64,000 bases of DNA from Emticicia soli (GCF_037860775.1 NZ_JBBEWC010000012.1:62001-126000), one strand, 5' to 3'; positions 34,904-43,316 are shown, numbered from the stretch's first letter. Program-made: numbers and translations. Notes: generated by a model not told the origin, from the letters alone.

Positions 34904-36796
34904 ATGAGCGACGAGATAAAACACGAATGTGGCATTGCCCTGGTTCGTCTTCGTAAACCCCTCCAATACTATATTGATAAATACGGCACGCCCCTCTACG
35001 GAATTAAGCGCTTGTATGTTTTAATGGAAAAACAATCGAACCGTGGTCAGGACGGTGCGGGTGTAGGTAACGTAAAATTGGATGTACCACCCGGTAGCCG
35101 ATACATAAGCCGTTATCGTTCGGTTGAAAATCGCCCTATCACCGATATTTTCAATAAAATTAACGAAAAGTATCGAGAGGTCTTAAGAAACAACCCTGAG
35201 AAGTTTAAAGATGCCAAATGGTTGCAGGAAAACATCGCTTATTCGGGTGAGGTTTGGTTGGGCCACTTGCGGTATGGTACACACGGTAAAAATGAGATTG
35301 AAAACTGCCACCCGATGCTCCGCCAAAGTAACTGGCGTAGCCGAAATATGCTGATGGCAGGTAACTTTAACATGACCAACGCCGAAGAGCTTTTCAAGAA
35401 ATTGGTAAAGCTTGGCCAGCATCCAAAAGACAAAGGTGATACCGTAACGGTGATGGAGAAAATCGGGCACTTTTTAGATGAAGAAAACCAAAGAGTTTTT
35501 GACCGTTTCAAAGGTATATATGAGAATCCGGCGCTTTCTGATATTATAGAAGATAACATGGATTTGCCAAGGGTGTTGTACCGTGCCTGTCGTGATTTTG
35601 ATGGTGGCTATGCAATGGCAGGTATTACAGGCTTTGGTGCTTCGTTTGTGGTAAGAGACCCCGCAGGGATTCGTCCGGCTTATTATTGGGCCAACGACGA
35701 AGTGGTGGTTGTGGCATCAGAAAAACCTGCTATCAAGGCGGCTTTTAATGCCAATTATGAAGAAATACAAGAGATTCAGCCGGGCCATGCGCTGGTTATA
35801 GATAAACACGGTGAGTATAACGAGTTTCAGATAATGAAACAGTTGGAAAAACGCTCGTGTAGCTTTGAGCGTATCTATTTCTCACGTGGGTCTGACCCAC
35901 AAATTTACGAAGAGCGTAAAAAACTGGGCCGTTTGCTGATTCCGCAGATACTTGAGAAGATTGATTATGATTTAGAAAATACGGTTTTCTCTTATATTCC
36001 GAATACCGCCGAAATGGCGTTCTTTGGTATGGTAGAGGGGCTTGAGGAGTATCTGGCCGATTGGCGTATGAAACGCATCACAGAAGGCAATCTATCGCCT
36101 GAGGAGATTAAACGGGTGTTATCGTTCAGGCCGAGGATTGAGAAGCTGATTTCGAAAGATGTGAAACTGCGTACTTTTATCACCAACGACGACGAACGTG
36201 ACGAGATGGTATCGCACGTGTATGAAATGACCTACGAGGTTATCAAGAAAGGTGTTGATACGGTGGTAGTAATTGATGACTCTATTGTGCGTGGTACTAC
36301 GCTTGAGAAGAGTATCCTGAAAATGCTCGACCGCCTTGGGCCTAAGAAGGTAATCATTGTGTCGTCGGCACCGCAGATTCGTTACCCCGATTGCTATGGT
36401 ATCGATATGTCGAAAATGAAAGAGTTTGTGGCGTTCAGAGCCATGCTCGACTTGTTGAAGAAAAACGGTATTGACTACATGAAGCAAGAGGCTTATGCAC
36501 AAAGTGTGGGCGCTTTGCAGACAGGTAATGCCTATGACGAGAACTTTGTAAAACAATTGTACAACAAGTTTACCGACGAAGAGATTTCGGATAAAATTGC
36601 TGAGATTGTAACACCAGAGGGTATGAATGCCGAAGTAAACATGGTGTATCAGACAGTAGAGAACCTGCATAAAGCTTGCCCTAACCACGTTGGCGACTGG
36701 TATTTTACCGGAAACTATCCAACCCCTGGCGGAAACCGTGTGGTGAACCAGGCATTTGTGAACTTCATGGAAGGCAAACTTGTGAGAGCGTATTAA
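34904..36796 (+). CDS. Amidophosphoribosyltransferase-like enzyme, long form
   Basis: A 630-residue PurF-family protein: an N-terminal glutamine amidotransferase (Ntn) domain joined to a phosphoribosyltransferase domain. The probable nucleophile is C9 after an eight-residue propeptide (HECGIALVRL). GHLRYGTHG and GNFNMTNAEEL match the amidotransferase, and VVVIDDSIVRGTT (D458/D459) is the PRPP-binding loop. It should make phosphoribosylamine in purine synthesis. It is about 130-160 residues longer than usual PurF, with inserts in both domains; Bacteroidota carry such long forms, and I cannot tell whether this is the main PurF or a paralogue. Confidence 0.85.
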   Translation: MSDEIKHECGIALVRLRKPLQYYIDKYGTPLYGIKRLYVLMEKQSNRGQDGAGVGNVKLDVPPGSRYISRYRSVENRPITDIFNKINEKYREVLRNNPEKFKDAKWLQENIAYSGEVWLGHLRYGTHGKNEIENCHPMLRQSNWRSRNMLMAGNFNMTNAEELFKKLVKLGQHPKDKGDTVTVMEKIGHFLDEENQRVFDRFKGIYENPALSDIIEDNMDLPRVLYRACRDFDGGYAMAGITGFGASFVVRDPAGIRPAYYWANDEVVVVASEKPAIKAAFNANYEEIQEIQPGHALVIDKHGEYNEFQIMKQLEKRSCSFERIYFSRGSDPQIYEERKKLGRLLIPQILEKIDYDLENTVFSYIPNTAEMAFFGMVEGLEEYLADWRMKRITEGNLSPEEIKRVLSFRPRIEKLISKDVKLRTFITNDDERDEMVSHVYEMTYEVIKKGVDTVVVIDDSIVRGTTLEKSILKMLDRLGPKKVIIVSSAPQIRYPDCYGIDMSKMKEFVAFRAMLDLLKKNGIDYMKQEAYAQSVGALQTGNAYDENFVKQLYNKFTDEEISDKIAEIVTPEGMNAEVNMVYQTVENLHKACPNHVGDWYFTGNYPTPGGNRVVNQAFVNFMEGKLVRAY

Positions 36797-36847
36797 GAAT
36801 TAAAAAGCGATAGCTTTATTAGACTATCGCTCATTAATAAAATAGAT

Positions 36848-36882
36848 AGGTCATAACTCTTGTGAGTTATGACCTATTTTTT
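36848..36882. terminator. Bidirectional terminator between purF-like gene and small peptide gene
   Basis: Stem AGGTCATAACTC (36848-36859) and GAGTTATGACCT (36864-36875) with a four-base loop, then ATTTTTT on the plus strand. The stop codon of the minus-strand peptide gene lies inside the right arm. A weaker hairpin, GCGATAG...CTATCGC, precedes it at about 36807-36830. Confidence 0.75.
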
Positions 36883-37004
36883 GTAGGTAGACTGAACACA
36901 TTGGCGGCTACCTCTTTCATGCCTATGAGTTTTAATACGTTTCTGATATCGGTGGGCACAGTTTTGCCTAAGCTTAATGAAGCCGGAGTAAGTTGTTTTT
37001 TCAT
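36867..37004 (-). CDS. Small peptide, 45 residues, paralogue of the next one
   Basis: A short gene starting MKKQLTPASLSLGKT. Its C-terminal half, DIRNVLKLIGMKEVAANVF followed by SLPTKNRS, closely matches the peptide encoded at 37173-37331 (DLKDVLRLIGMKELTNNVF then SLPNKKKK): LIGMKE and NVFSLP are identical. The N-terminal halves differ. There is no signal peptide or hydrophobic span, and no cysteine. The conserved half across diverging DNA is good evidence for a real protein. Function unknown; a secreted or modified peptide, or a small regulator, are possibilities. It is followed by a strong hairpin. Confidence 0.7.
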   Translation of the reverse strand: MKKQLTPASLSLGKTVPTDIRNVLKLIGMKEVAANVFSLPTKNRS

Positions 37005-37094
37005 GGTATTTTCTTTGGATATGTATTCTTTAAAAATACGTTAAAAAAACTTATTATTTGGCACAAAACAGTAAATTAAACCATAAAATTAGCA

Positions 37095-37134
37095 AAAGGG
37101 TACAAATCATTAAAAAACATGATTTGTACCCTTT
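37095..37134 (-). terminator. Hairpin terminator after the 52-residue peptide gene
   Basis: Sixteen-base arms AAAGGGTACAAATCAT (37095-37110) and ATGATTTGTACCCTTT (37119-37134) are exact complements with an eight-base loop. On the minus strand the hairpin follows the stop at 37173 and precedes a T-rich stretch, so it separates the two peptide genes. Confidence 0.75.
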
Positions 37135-37172
37135 GTTTATATTCTGAAACCGGATTTTTTTAAGAGCCGCAA

Positions 37173-37331
37173 TTATTTTACGGAAACTTCATTTGCCTTT
37201 TTCTTTTTGTTTGGCAAGCTAAAAACATTGTTCGTCAATTCTTTCATGCCAATCAAACGTAACACATCTTTTAAATCGATCGCCTCTTGAATAGGCAGCA
37301 GGCCTTGAGGCTGCATAGTTGCGGTTTTCAT
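37173..37331 (-). CDS. Small peptide, 52 residues, paralogue of the previous one
   Basis: A short gene starting at the ATG at 37331 (MKTATMQPQGLLPIQEAID); a longer frame to 37382 would run through the candidate promoter. Residues 19-40 match the neighbouring peptide (LIGMKE and NVFSLP identical), and it ends with a lysine-rich tail KKKKANEVSVK. No signal peptide, membrane helix or cysteine is seen. It has its own candidate promoter and terminator. It lies between its paralogue and an orphan LytTR regulator on the same strand. Function unknown. Confidence 0.7.
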   Translation of the reverse strand: MKTATMQPQGLLPIQEAIDLKDVLRLIGMKELTNNVFSLPNKKKKANEVSVK

Positions 37332-37366
37332 TATTATTGTAATTTGCTGTTGATAAATTGTCGTAA

Positions 37367-37398
37367 CAAAGTTAAGGTACAAGGCGAATATTCGCTAA
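37367..37398 (-). promoter_or_regulatory. Candidate promoter with internal palindrome, upstream of the 52-residue peptide
   Basis: On the minus strand TAACTTTG (37367-37374) matches the -7 consensus TAnnTTTG, and TTTA/TTAG lies 20-21 bases upstream as a weak -33 box. Between them sits the perfect 12-base palindrome GCGAATATTCGC (37384-37395), placed where a repressor could block the promoter. The start codon is 36 bases downstream of the -7 box. Confidence 0.45.
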
Positions 37399-37812
37399 AC
37401 ATTTAGCAGTATTTTTTTACGTTTTTTTATCTAATGGTAACGTGTCAAAAATACATTTATGGGTAATATCAAAAATATCATACCATTGAGTTAAAATGCT
37501 AATAAAACAGAGGTATAAAAAACAGGTGAAACGGAATATTATTTGGTGGCCTCTGATAAGCTAGCCTGCGAATATAACGGTGTTTGTCGCCAGAATCAAG
37601 CATAAAGGGGTTTCTAGTTTCTTTCTCCACTCTGACAGGTGGCGTATAATTAGGGTTTATCCAAATAAAATTTGGCTAAAAATATTTTATATCTTGCCCT
37701 GAAATCAGGGTTTTAAGCAACGGTGATGATGCGGGAAATGTAGAAATTTTTCCATCAGATTAGGGGTGTTTTTTCTGACAAAACCTGGCGAACAAACAAG
37801 CGTTCAAAATAA
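37399..37812. other. Intergenic region with degenerate repeat traces
   Basis: No gene is supported here on either strand. It contains a small hairpin CCCTGAAATCAGGG followed by TTTT at 37697-37714, and AATATTATTTGG (37536-37547) and CCAAATAAAATTTGG (about 37661-37675), which resemble the inner flanks of the MITE-like elements at 8916 and 26662. A decayed element is possible. Confidence 0.35.
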
Positions 37813-37841
37813 AAAGCAACCACTCAAAGAGTAGTTGCTTT
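37813..37841 (-). terminator. Rho-independent terminator downstream of the LytTR gene
   Basis: AAAGCAACCACTC and GAGTAGTTGCTTT form a stem with one mismatch and a three-base loop; on the minus strand it ends in TTTTTATTTT. It lies about 95 bases after the LytTR stop. Confidence 0.7.
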
Positions 37842-37935
37842 ATTCATCACCTAACCACTAAAAAGTATTATGAATTATAATACCGTTAGTTTTTTTCCTT
37901 AGCTTCTATTGAGACGTAATAGTTTCTAAAAAGTC

Positions 37936-38370
37936 TCATGAATTATGAAAAAAAACTAGTTTATTTATTACATCTTTTAATCTTCGTCTGGAAACCCCCA
38001 AATGCTCACCACCTTCAATCCGTAATTCACCTGCATTTTTCTGTATATTAAGCCCCTGTACAAACATCATATTTACAATGTGCGACTTGTGAACTCTCAG
38101 AAAAGTTTCTTCTCCCAGAAGTTTCTCAAAGTTTTTTAAAGTTCTTGCGGCTATATACTCCCGGTTTTGTGTGTACACATACGTATAATTACACTCTCCC
38201 TTTAAACGTACAATACTTCTCAACGGAATCTTTATCCATCTGTTTGAAAAGTAAACTTTAATTTGTTGATTGGTAGCAGGCAATTGTGCTAGACCGAGAG
38301 CAGTTTTTACTTTTTGTTGTTTGAAATCGATCTTATCCATGAGTTTGGTTGAGTTTTGTGGCTCAAACAT
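37936..38370 (-). CDS. LytTR DNA-binding domain protein without receiver domain
   Basis: A 144-residue protein whose last 105 residues are a LytTR domain: IKIPLRSIVRLKGECNYTYVY, TLKNFEKLLGEETFLRVHKSHIVN and LGVSRRRLKDVINKL. There is no receiver or membrane part, so it is an orphan regulator. The longest ATG start is at 38370, but a good promoter match (38364-38394) overlaps that codon, which argues that the real start is the ATG at 38340 (134 residues). It is divergent from pheS and next to the two small peptide genes, which are possible targets. Confidence 0.88.
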   Translation of the reverse strand: MFEPQNSTKLMDKIDFKQQKVKTALGLAQLPATNQQIKVYFSNRWIKIPLRSIVRLKGECNYTYVYTQNREYIAARTLKNFEKLLGEETFLRVHKSHIVNMMFVQGLNIQKNAGELRIEGGEHLGVSRRRLKDVINKLVFFHNS

Positions 38371-38394
38371 AGCTGCTTAATAAAAATTATGCAA
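38364..38394 (-). promoter_or_regulatory. Candidate promoter of the LytTR gene
   Basis: On the minus strand, TTG (38392-38394) and TATGTTTG (38364-38371) are separated by 20 bases and match the Bacteroidota -33 and -7 elements. The -7 box covers the ATG at 38370, so a transcript from here would begin near 38357 and use the ATG at 38340. Confidence 0.45.
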
Positions 38395-38614
38395 CCCGCA
38401 CAGAAGATGAGATTTCTTATAAATTACTGATAATGAGCTATTTAGTGTTAAAATAATAGATTAAATTCAGTATTAACCCCTAAGGATTTGCGTAAAAGTA
38501 CGTAAGGCACTACCGAACTTTTTTATGCTTGAAACGCTGAGTTATTATGTAAAAATATACACTATTCTAACAATATGCATATATTTGTAAAAATTTTTAT
38601 TAAACGGCAGAAAA

Positions 38615-39652
38615 GTGTTAGATAGAATCAAGGAAGTATTAGATGAAGTAAATGCTGCAGCAATTGGCAGTAAAGACGAGTTGGAGAATTTTCGTCTGAA
38701 GTACATTAGTCGTAAAGGGATTCTGAATGACTTGTTTGAGCAATTCAAGACAGTTGCTAATGAGCAGAAGCGTGCAGTAGGGCAAGAGCTGAACAAGTTA
38801 AAAGGTTTTACCGAACAAAGATTCAAGGATTTTTCGGAAGCACTCGAAAATGCTACCGATGATTCGGTTGGCTCAGGTAAAGTAGACCTTACGCTTCCGG
38901 TTGCACCGAATTTTGCAGGCTCGGTACATCCGCTTACACTCACCCGCCAGAAAGTTTTAGAGGTTTTTGCCCGCATGGGTTTTAGCCATGAAGATGGCCC
39001 CGAGGTTGAAACCGACTGGTATAATTTTACAGCTTTGAATTTCCCTGAGAACCACCCTGCCCGCGAAATGCAGGATACTTTCTTTGTAGAGAAAAAAGCT
39101 GTGCAAAAAGACGATGTACTGCTTCGTACGCACACATCAAATGTGCAGGTTAGGCTGATGGAGCGCAAAAAGCCACCTATCCGCTCAATCATGATTGGCC
39201 GTGTGTATCGTAACGAGGCTATTTCGGCTCGTGCGCACTGCCAGTTTCACCAGATAGAAGGTTTGTATGTAGATAAAAACGTAAGTTTTAAAGACCTGAA
39301 AGATACTTTGTATCATTTTGCAAAGGAGATGTTTGGGAAAGATACGAAAATCCGCCTACGCCCAAGTTATTTTCCGTTTACCGAGCCAAGTGCCGAAATT
39401 GATGTTTCGTGTTTTATTTGTGGCGGTAGTGGTTGCAATATTTGTAAACACAGCGGCTGGGTTGAGATTGCCGGCTCGGGTATGGTTGACCCTAACGTAT
39501 TGCAAAATAGCGGTATTGACCCCGAAGAATACACAGGCTTTGCCTTTGGTATGGGTGTTGAGCGTATTACAATGCTACGCTATGGTATCAACGACCTGCG
39601 CTTGTTTTTTGAGAACGATGTAAGATTTTTGAGACAGTTCGAAGGAGCGTAA
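38615..39652 (+). CDS. pheS: Phenylalanyl-tRNA synthetase alpha subunit
   Basis: Catalytic subunit of the tetrameric class II synthetase that charges tRNA-Phe. The 345-residue sequence has an N-terminal coiled coil (about 1-85), motif 1 (GFSHEDGPEVETDWYNFTALN), motif 2 (IGRVYRNEAISARAHCQFHQIEGLYVD), and motif 3 (GFAFGMGVERITML). A four-cysteine segment, CFICGGSGCNIC, lies at about residue 268. Translation starts at GTG 38615. A TATATTTG box at 38580-38587 could be its -7 element. The pheT gene is not adjacent. Confidence 0.96.
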   Translation: MLDRIKEVLDEVNAAAIGSKDELENFRLKYISRKGILNDLFEQFKTVANEQKRAVGQELNKLKGFTEQRFKDFSEALENATDDSVGSGKVDLTLPVAPNFAGSVHPLTLTRQKVLEVFARMGFSHEDGPEVETDWYNFTALNFPENHPAREMQDTFFVEKKAVQKDDVLLRTHTSNVQVRLMERKKPPIRSIMIGRVYRNEAISARAHCQFHQIEGLYVDKNVSFKDLKDTLYHFAKEMFGKDTKIRLRPSYFPFTEPSAEIDVSCFICGGSGCNICKHSGWVEIAGSGMVDPNVLQNSGIDPEEYTGFAFGMGVERITMLRYGINDLRLFFENDVRFLRQFEGA

Positions 39653-39689
39653 GTTTCTCGGGCTTTTTAGTAATAATCCATGTAAACAT

Positions 39690-39721
39690 AAAACTCCCCT
39701 CGTTTGAGGGGAGTTTTTTTT
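39690..39721 (+). terminator. Rho-independent terminator of pheS
   Basis: Stem AAACTCCCCTC (39691-39701) and GAGGGGAGTTT (39706-39716), four-base loop, then a run of T. It lies about 40 bases after the pheS stop. Confidence 0.9.
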
Positions 39722-39775
39722 GACTCACTCATCACTCGAAGATGATGATAATCTAGTAAAAGTTTCCTGACAAAT

Positions 39776-40489
39776 TCATTTGAATCCTTTCACAAAAGCG
39801 GGGTAACCTAAACCTTCAATTTGCTTTTGTGTACTTTTAGCATTGATTTCAGAATCATAAACACCATAGATTACTCGGTAAACCATGGGTTTGTCAGCAG
39901 CTTTACTTACTTGTATAAAAATCTTATTGTTTTCTATTTCTCCTTTTTGTGTTAATTGGTTGGCAAAATCTTTGGCTGCTTTTAATTGCCCAAAGGCTCC
40001 CAGTTGCAAGCCATAGCCATTCAGTTCATGAATTTTGCCGTTGAGGTCATAAATATGATTTACATCGAAATTCTCAATTTTTGAGGTTTCAATCTTGATT
40101 TCGGTCTCTTTAGCGGTTTTCTTCAAAGGTGTAAAGCTACGCACGGGGGCTGTGGGCTCGGCTGTTGCCCAAAGTACCTCTACCTCGTCGTCGTCCACCT
40201 CTTGAATCTTCACTTTGGCCTTAGATGCTTTTAAGTCAACTTTGTCAGACAAATACGCAATTTTGTTGTTTCTGGTAGTTTTATTAAGGTCATTAACAGA
40301 AACAACCACCGATTTGTCGGTTTCAAGATTGGTTATTTTTACTTTTTTGGTAGTATTGCCTGTTTCTTTCTTAGGCGATTTTTTAAGGGCGTCAGCAAAA
40401 TTGGTAGTGCTTTGGGCCAGCACAGGGCTCGCAGCAATAGAAAGGAATAATATTCCTACTAGGGTTTTAGGGGCACGTAACATAGTCAT
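39776..40489 (-). CDS. SPOR-domain protein, exported
   Basis: A 237-residue protein starting at the ATG at 40489 (40483 also possible), chosen because it yields a signal peptide, KTLVGILFLSIAASPVLAQ. The middle is charged and low in complexity. The C-terminal SPOR domain (about 160-237) reads GYGLQLGAFGQLKAAKDFA and VYRVIYGVYDSEINA. SPOR domains bind glycan strands stripped of stem peptides at sites of cell-wall cleavage. It is paralogous to the next gene. Confidence 0.82.
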   Translation of the reverse strand: MTMLRAPKTLVGILFLSIAASPVLAQSTTNFADALKKSPKKETGNTTKKVKITNLETDKSVVVSVNDLNKTTRNNKIAYLSDKVDLKASKAKVKIQEVDDDEVEVLWATAEPTAPVRSFTPLKKTAKETEIKIETSKIENFDVNHIYDLNGKIHELNGYGLQLGAFGQLKAAKDFANQLTQKGEIENNKIFIQVSKAADKPMVYRVIYGVYDSEINAKSTQKQIEGLGYPAFVKGFK

Positions 40490-40685
40490 AATAGCGTTTA
40501 TGGATGTGGCATCACAGGCAAAAATCAGCACGTATTCCCGGATGACTTCATTAAAACGATTTGCCACTTCTGTGTTAATCGTACCCTCAAATAGCAAATA
40601 AAAAGCCTGAAAACAAAGCGGTAGAGCGATATTTTTTTCGGCTACCGCTAAGTAGCTGATAATGAAAGTACTAGCGTGTATGTGC

Positions 40686-41105
40686 TTATTTGAATTCTCT
40701 TACAAATGCATACTGGCCGTTTTCAAGAAAGTATTTTTGTTTGCCACGTATCGAGTCGTCGGTTTTGGTTACACCAAAATATACTTTATAGAATGTTTTG
40801 CCATCTATATTTTTACTGCAAATAAAAACCTGACGTTTCTCGGCGTCTCCTTGTTTGATAACATTTCGGGCATAGGCTTTTGCATTCTCTAAACTACTGA
40901 ACGAAGCCAGTTGCAGGCCATAGCCTGATAAATCGCTTTTTTGTTTTACATAAACAAAATTGGCAAGCATTTCTTTCGAACTCCCGTTGTCTTTTACACG
41001 CCCTCTCGATTTTCCGCCTTTATCGCCAGGATTCAGTTCATCATTCGCATGGGCAAAGTTTAACAAGCAAAGCATTGTGATGGTGGATATGATACTCTTT
41101 TTCAT
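40686..41105 (-). CDS. SPOR-domain protein, short exported form
   Basis: A 139-residue protein with signal peptide (KKSIISTITMLCLLNFAHA), a short basic linker (GDKGGKSRGRVKD), and a C-terminal SPOR domain, SGYGLQLASFSSLENAKAYA with VYFGVTKTDD. It shares the domain layout and the LQL(A/G)(S/A)F motif with the gene 88 bp downstream, suggesting local duplication. It should act in the periplasm on peptidoglycan. Confidence 0.8.
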   Translation of the reverse strand: MKKSIISTITMLCLLNFAHANDELNPGDKGGKSRGRVKDNGSSKEMLANFVYVKQKSDLSGYGLQLASFSSLENAKAYARNVIKQGDAEKRQVFICSKNIDGKTFYKVYFGVTKTDDSIRGKQKYFLENGQYAFVREFK

Positions 41106-41269
41106 ATTGTTGTAATTAATTTTATACTTTGGTCAGTTTCAAATTTCGTGCTAAACTTTTTTTTGAAGTAAAAAAACAAGAAATTTGAAAAAAATCTTTA
41201 ACCTCAAATAGCGTTTCTGTTAGCAAAAAAGCGCCAGAAGTGCCCTAAATGGCCGTTTATCAATAATCT

Positions 41270-43249
41270 ATGAAAAATCATTTTTCTTTTCCTGTAAATG
41301 GGCAATGCCGTGCGGTAGTAGAGCGTGTTTCGCCTGAAATAGATGGCGGACGCTACCCCATTAAAGCCATAGTAGGCGAGAGTATCACTGTTGAAGCCGA
41401 TATATTGGTTGATGGGCACGATAAGCTATCGGCTCGCTTACTATACAAGCATGAGGCCGATAAAGAGTGGAGCGAAACGCTGATGCAATTGTATGATAAC
41501 AACCGTTGGATTGGGCATTTTTCGGTACAGAAACAAGGATTTTATGTATATACCATTGAAGCCTGGGCCGACCACATAGCTAGCTGGATACATGAGGTAG
41601 ACGCCAAAGTACGTGACGGCCAGCACCTGAAAGTAGAGCTGATGCAAGGCGAATTGTTTCTGAATAATATGGCTAAAAAAGCCAAAGGCGACCATAAAAA
41701 AGCGATTCAGGAGGCTGCAAAGGCCATGAAGGGGGCTTACAGCAAAGGTGAAGAACGCTACGATGAGGCTATTCAGATTGCTATGAGCCAACAAATGCTC
41801 GACTGGGCTATGAACTACCCTGAGCGGCAGGATGCTTTCAGGTATAAAGAGCTACAAATATATGTTGATAGAAAAAGAGCTGGGTTTTCGGCGTGGTACT
41901 CTATGTTTCCTCGCTCTGCTGCCAGAGAATATGGTAAGCACGGTACTTTCAGAGATGTAGAAAACCTGTTGCCTCGCATTGCCGAAATGGGGTTTGATGT
42001 GCTGTATCTGCCGCCGGTTCATCCGATTGGTAAAACCCACCGCAAAGGGAAAAACAACTCGGTAAGCTGCGAAGAAGGTGAGCCGGGGGTGCCTTATGGC
42101 ATTGGCTCAGAAGAAGGAGGGCACGAGGCGATTCATCCTGAACTAGGAACGCTCGATGATTTTAAGCATCTGATAGAAGCCTGTAAAAAATATGATATTG
42201 AAATAGCAATGGACTTGGCCATCCAATGCTCGCCCGACCACCCTTGGGTAAAAAAACACCCAGATTGGTTCAAAATATTACCAGATGGCACAATTAAATA
42301 TGCCGAGAATCCGCCTAAGAAGTATCAGGATATATATCCGGTTAATTTCGAAACCGCCGACTGGAAGAACCTGTGGCAAGAACTCAAAAATCTGATTTAT
42401 ACATGGGCCGAGTGGGGTGTGCGTATCATAAGGGTAGACAACCCACACACCAAGGCGTTTGGCTTCTGGGAATGGGTAATTGCCGAAACCAAGATAGATT
42501 ATCCTGATATGATTTTCTTGTCAGAAGCCTTCACAAAGCCTAAAGTGATGCAACAACTGGCAAAGCTGGGTTATACGCAATCATATACTTATTATGTATG
42601 GCGCACCCAGAAATGGGAGCTGATACAGTATATGGAAGAACTCACGAAAGGCGAAATGAAGTATTATTTCAGACCGAATTTCTGGCCTAATACGCATGAT
42701 ATTAACCCTTATCTGTTGCAAGGTCGCCACGAACCTTTGTTTTTAAGTCGCTATTTTATGGCTGCTACGCTGGTGAGTAACTATGGCATTTTTGGGCCTA
42801 CTTATGAGTACCTTTACAATGAGCCTTTTCCGAATAAAGAAGAATATGGGTTTTCGGAGAAGTACGAAATTAAATGGTGGAACTGGGAGCACCGCAATAA
42901 ACTGACGTACATAATTACGCAGGTAAATCGAATCAGAAAAGAGAATACAGCTTTGCAGTTGACCAATAATATCGAATTTTGCGAAATTCATAACGATAAC
43001 CTATTGGCGTATCTGAAAACCGCCCCTGATGGGAATAGAATTTTATGCGTTGTAAACCTGGATGGGTACAACAAACAGAGTGGAATGGTAAAAGTACCGC
43101 TTTATAAGATTCAGAAAAACGATTGGGAAACGTATCGGGTACATGATTTAATAAGCGGCGCAACTTTCAACTGGAAAGGTGAGCATAATTATATAGAGCT
43201 TGACCCCTACATTCTGCCATTTCATTTGTTTAGAATAGAAGATATTTAA
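41270..43249 (+). CDS. glgE: Alpha-1,4-glucan:maltose-1-phosphate maltosyltransferase
   Basis: GH13 subfamily enzyme that adds maltosyl units from maltose 1-phosphate to an alpha-1,4-glucan in the trehalose-to-glycogen route. The 659-residue protein has the N-terminal DUF3416 domain (about 1-190), then the catalytic barrel with nucleophile D390 (IIRVDNPHTK), acid/base E419 (FLSEAFTKP) and D477 (NTHDINPY), and a C-terminal beta domain. GlgE features are the RKGKNNS and AIGSEEG-type loop (YGIGSEEGGH). No treS, mak or glgB gene is adjacent. Confidence 0.95.
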   Translation: MKNHFSFPVNGQCRAVVERVSPEIDGGRYPIKAIVGESITVEADILVDGHDKLSARLLYKHEADKEWSETLMQLYDNNRWIGHFSVQKQGFYVYTIEAWADHIASWIHEVDAKVRDGQHLKVELMQGELFLNNMAKKAKGDHKKAIQEAAKAMKGAYSKGEERYDEAIQIAMSQQMLDWAMNYPERQDAFRYKELQIYVDRKRAGFSAWYSMFPRSAAREYGKHGTFRDVENLLPRIAEMGFDVLYLPPVHPIGKTHRKGKNNSVSCEEGEPGVPYGIGSEEGGHEAIHPELGTLDDFKHLIEACKKYDIEIAMDLAIQCSPDHPWVKKHPDWFKILPDGTIKYAENPPKKYQDIYPVNFETADWKNLWQELKNLIYTWAEWGVRIIRVDNPHTKAFGFWEWVIAETKIDYPDMIFLSEAFTKPKVMQQLAKLGYTQSYTYYVWRTQKWELIQYMEELTKGEMKYYFRPNFWPNTHDINPYLLQGRHEPLFLSRYFMAATLVSNYGIFGPTYEYLYNEPFPNKEEYGFSEKYEIKWWNWEHRNKLTYIITQVNRIRKENTALQLTNNIEFCEIHNDNLLAYLKTAPDGNRILCVVNLDGYNKQSGMVKVPLYKIQKNDWETYRVHDLISGATFNWKGEHNYIELDPYILPFHLFRIEDI

Positions 43250-43316
43250 AGAATTGAGTGATTTTATTTGCCACAATGTGTTACAATACTATTCGCTAAT
43301 TTTCCATTCATAATTA

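Noticed and set aside
36862..37044. Plus-strand ORF of 60 residues
   Set aside because: It is the antisense of the 45-residue peptide, whose protein similarity to its neighbour supports the minus strand.
38545..39192. Minus-strand ORF of 215 residues opposite to pheS
   Set aside because: Shadow of the pheS coding strand, serine- and phenylalanine-rich, without family motifs.
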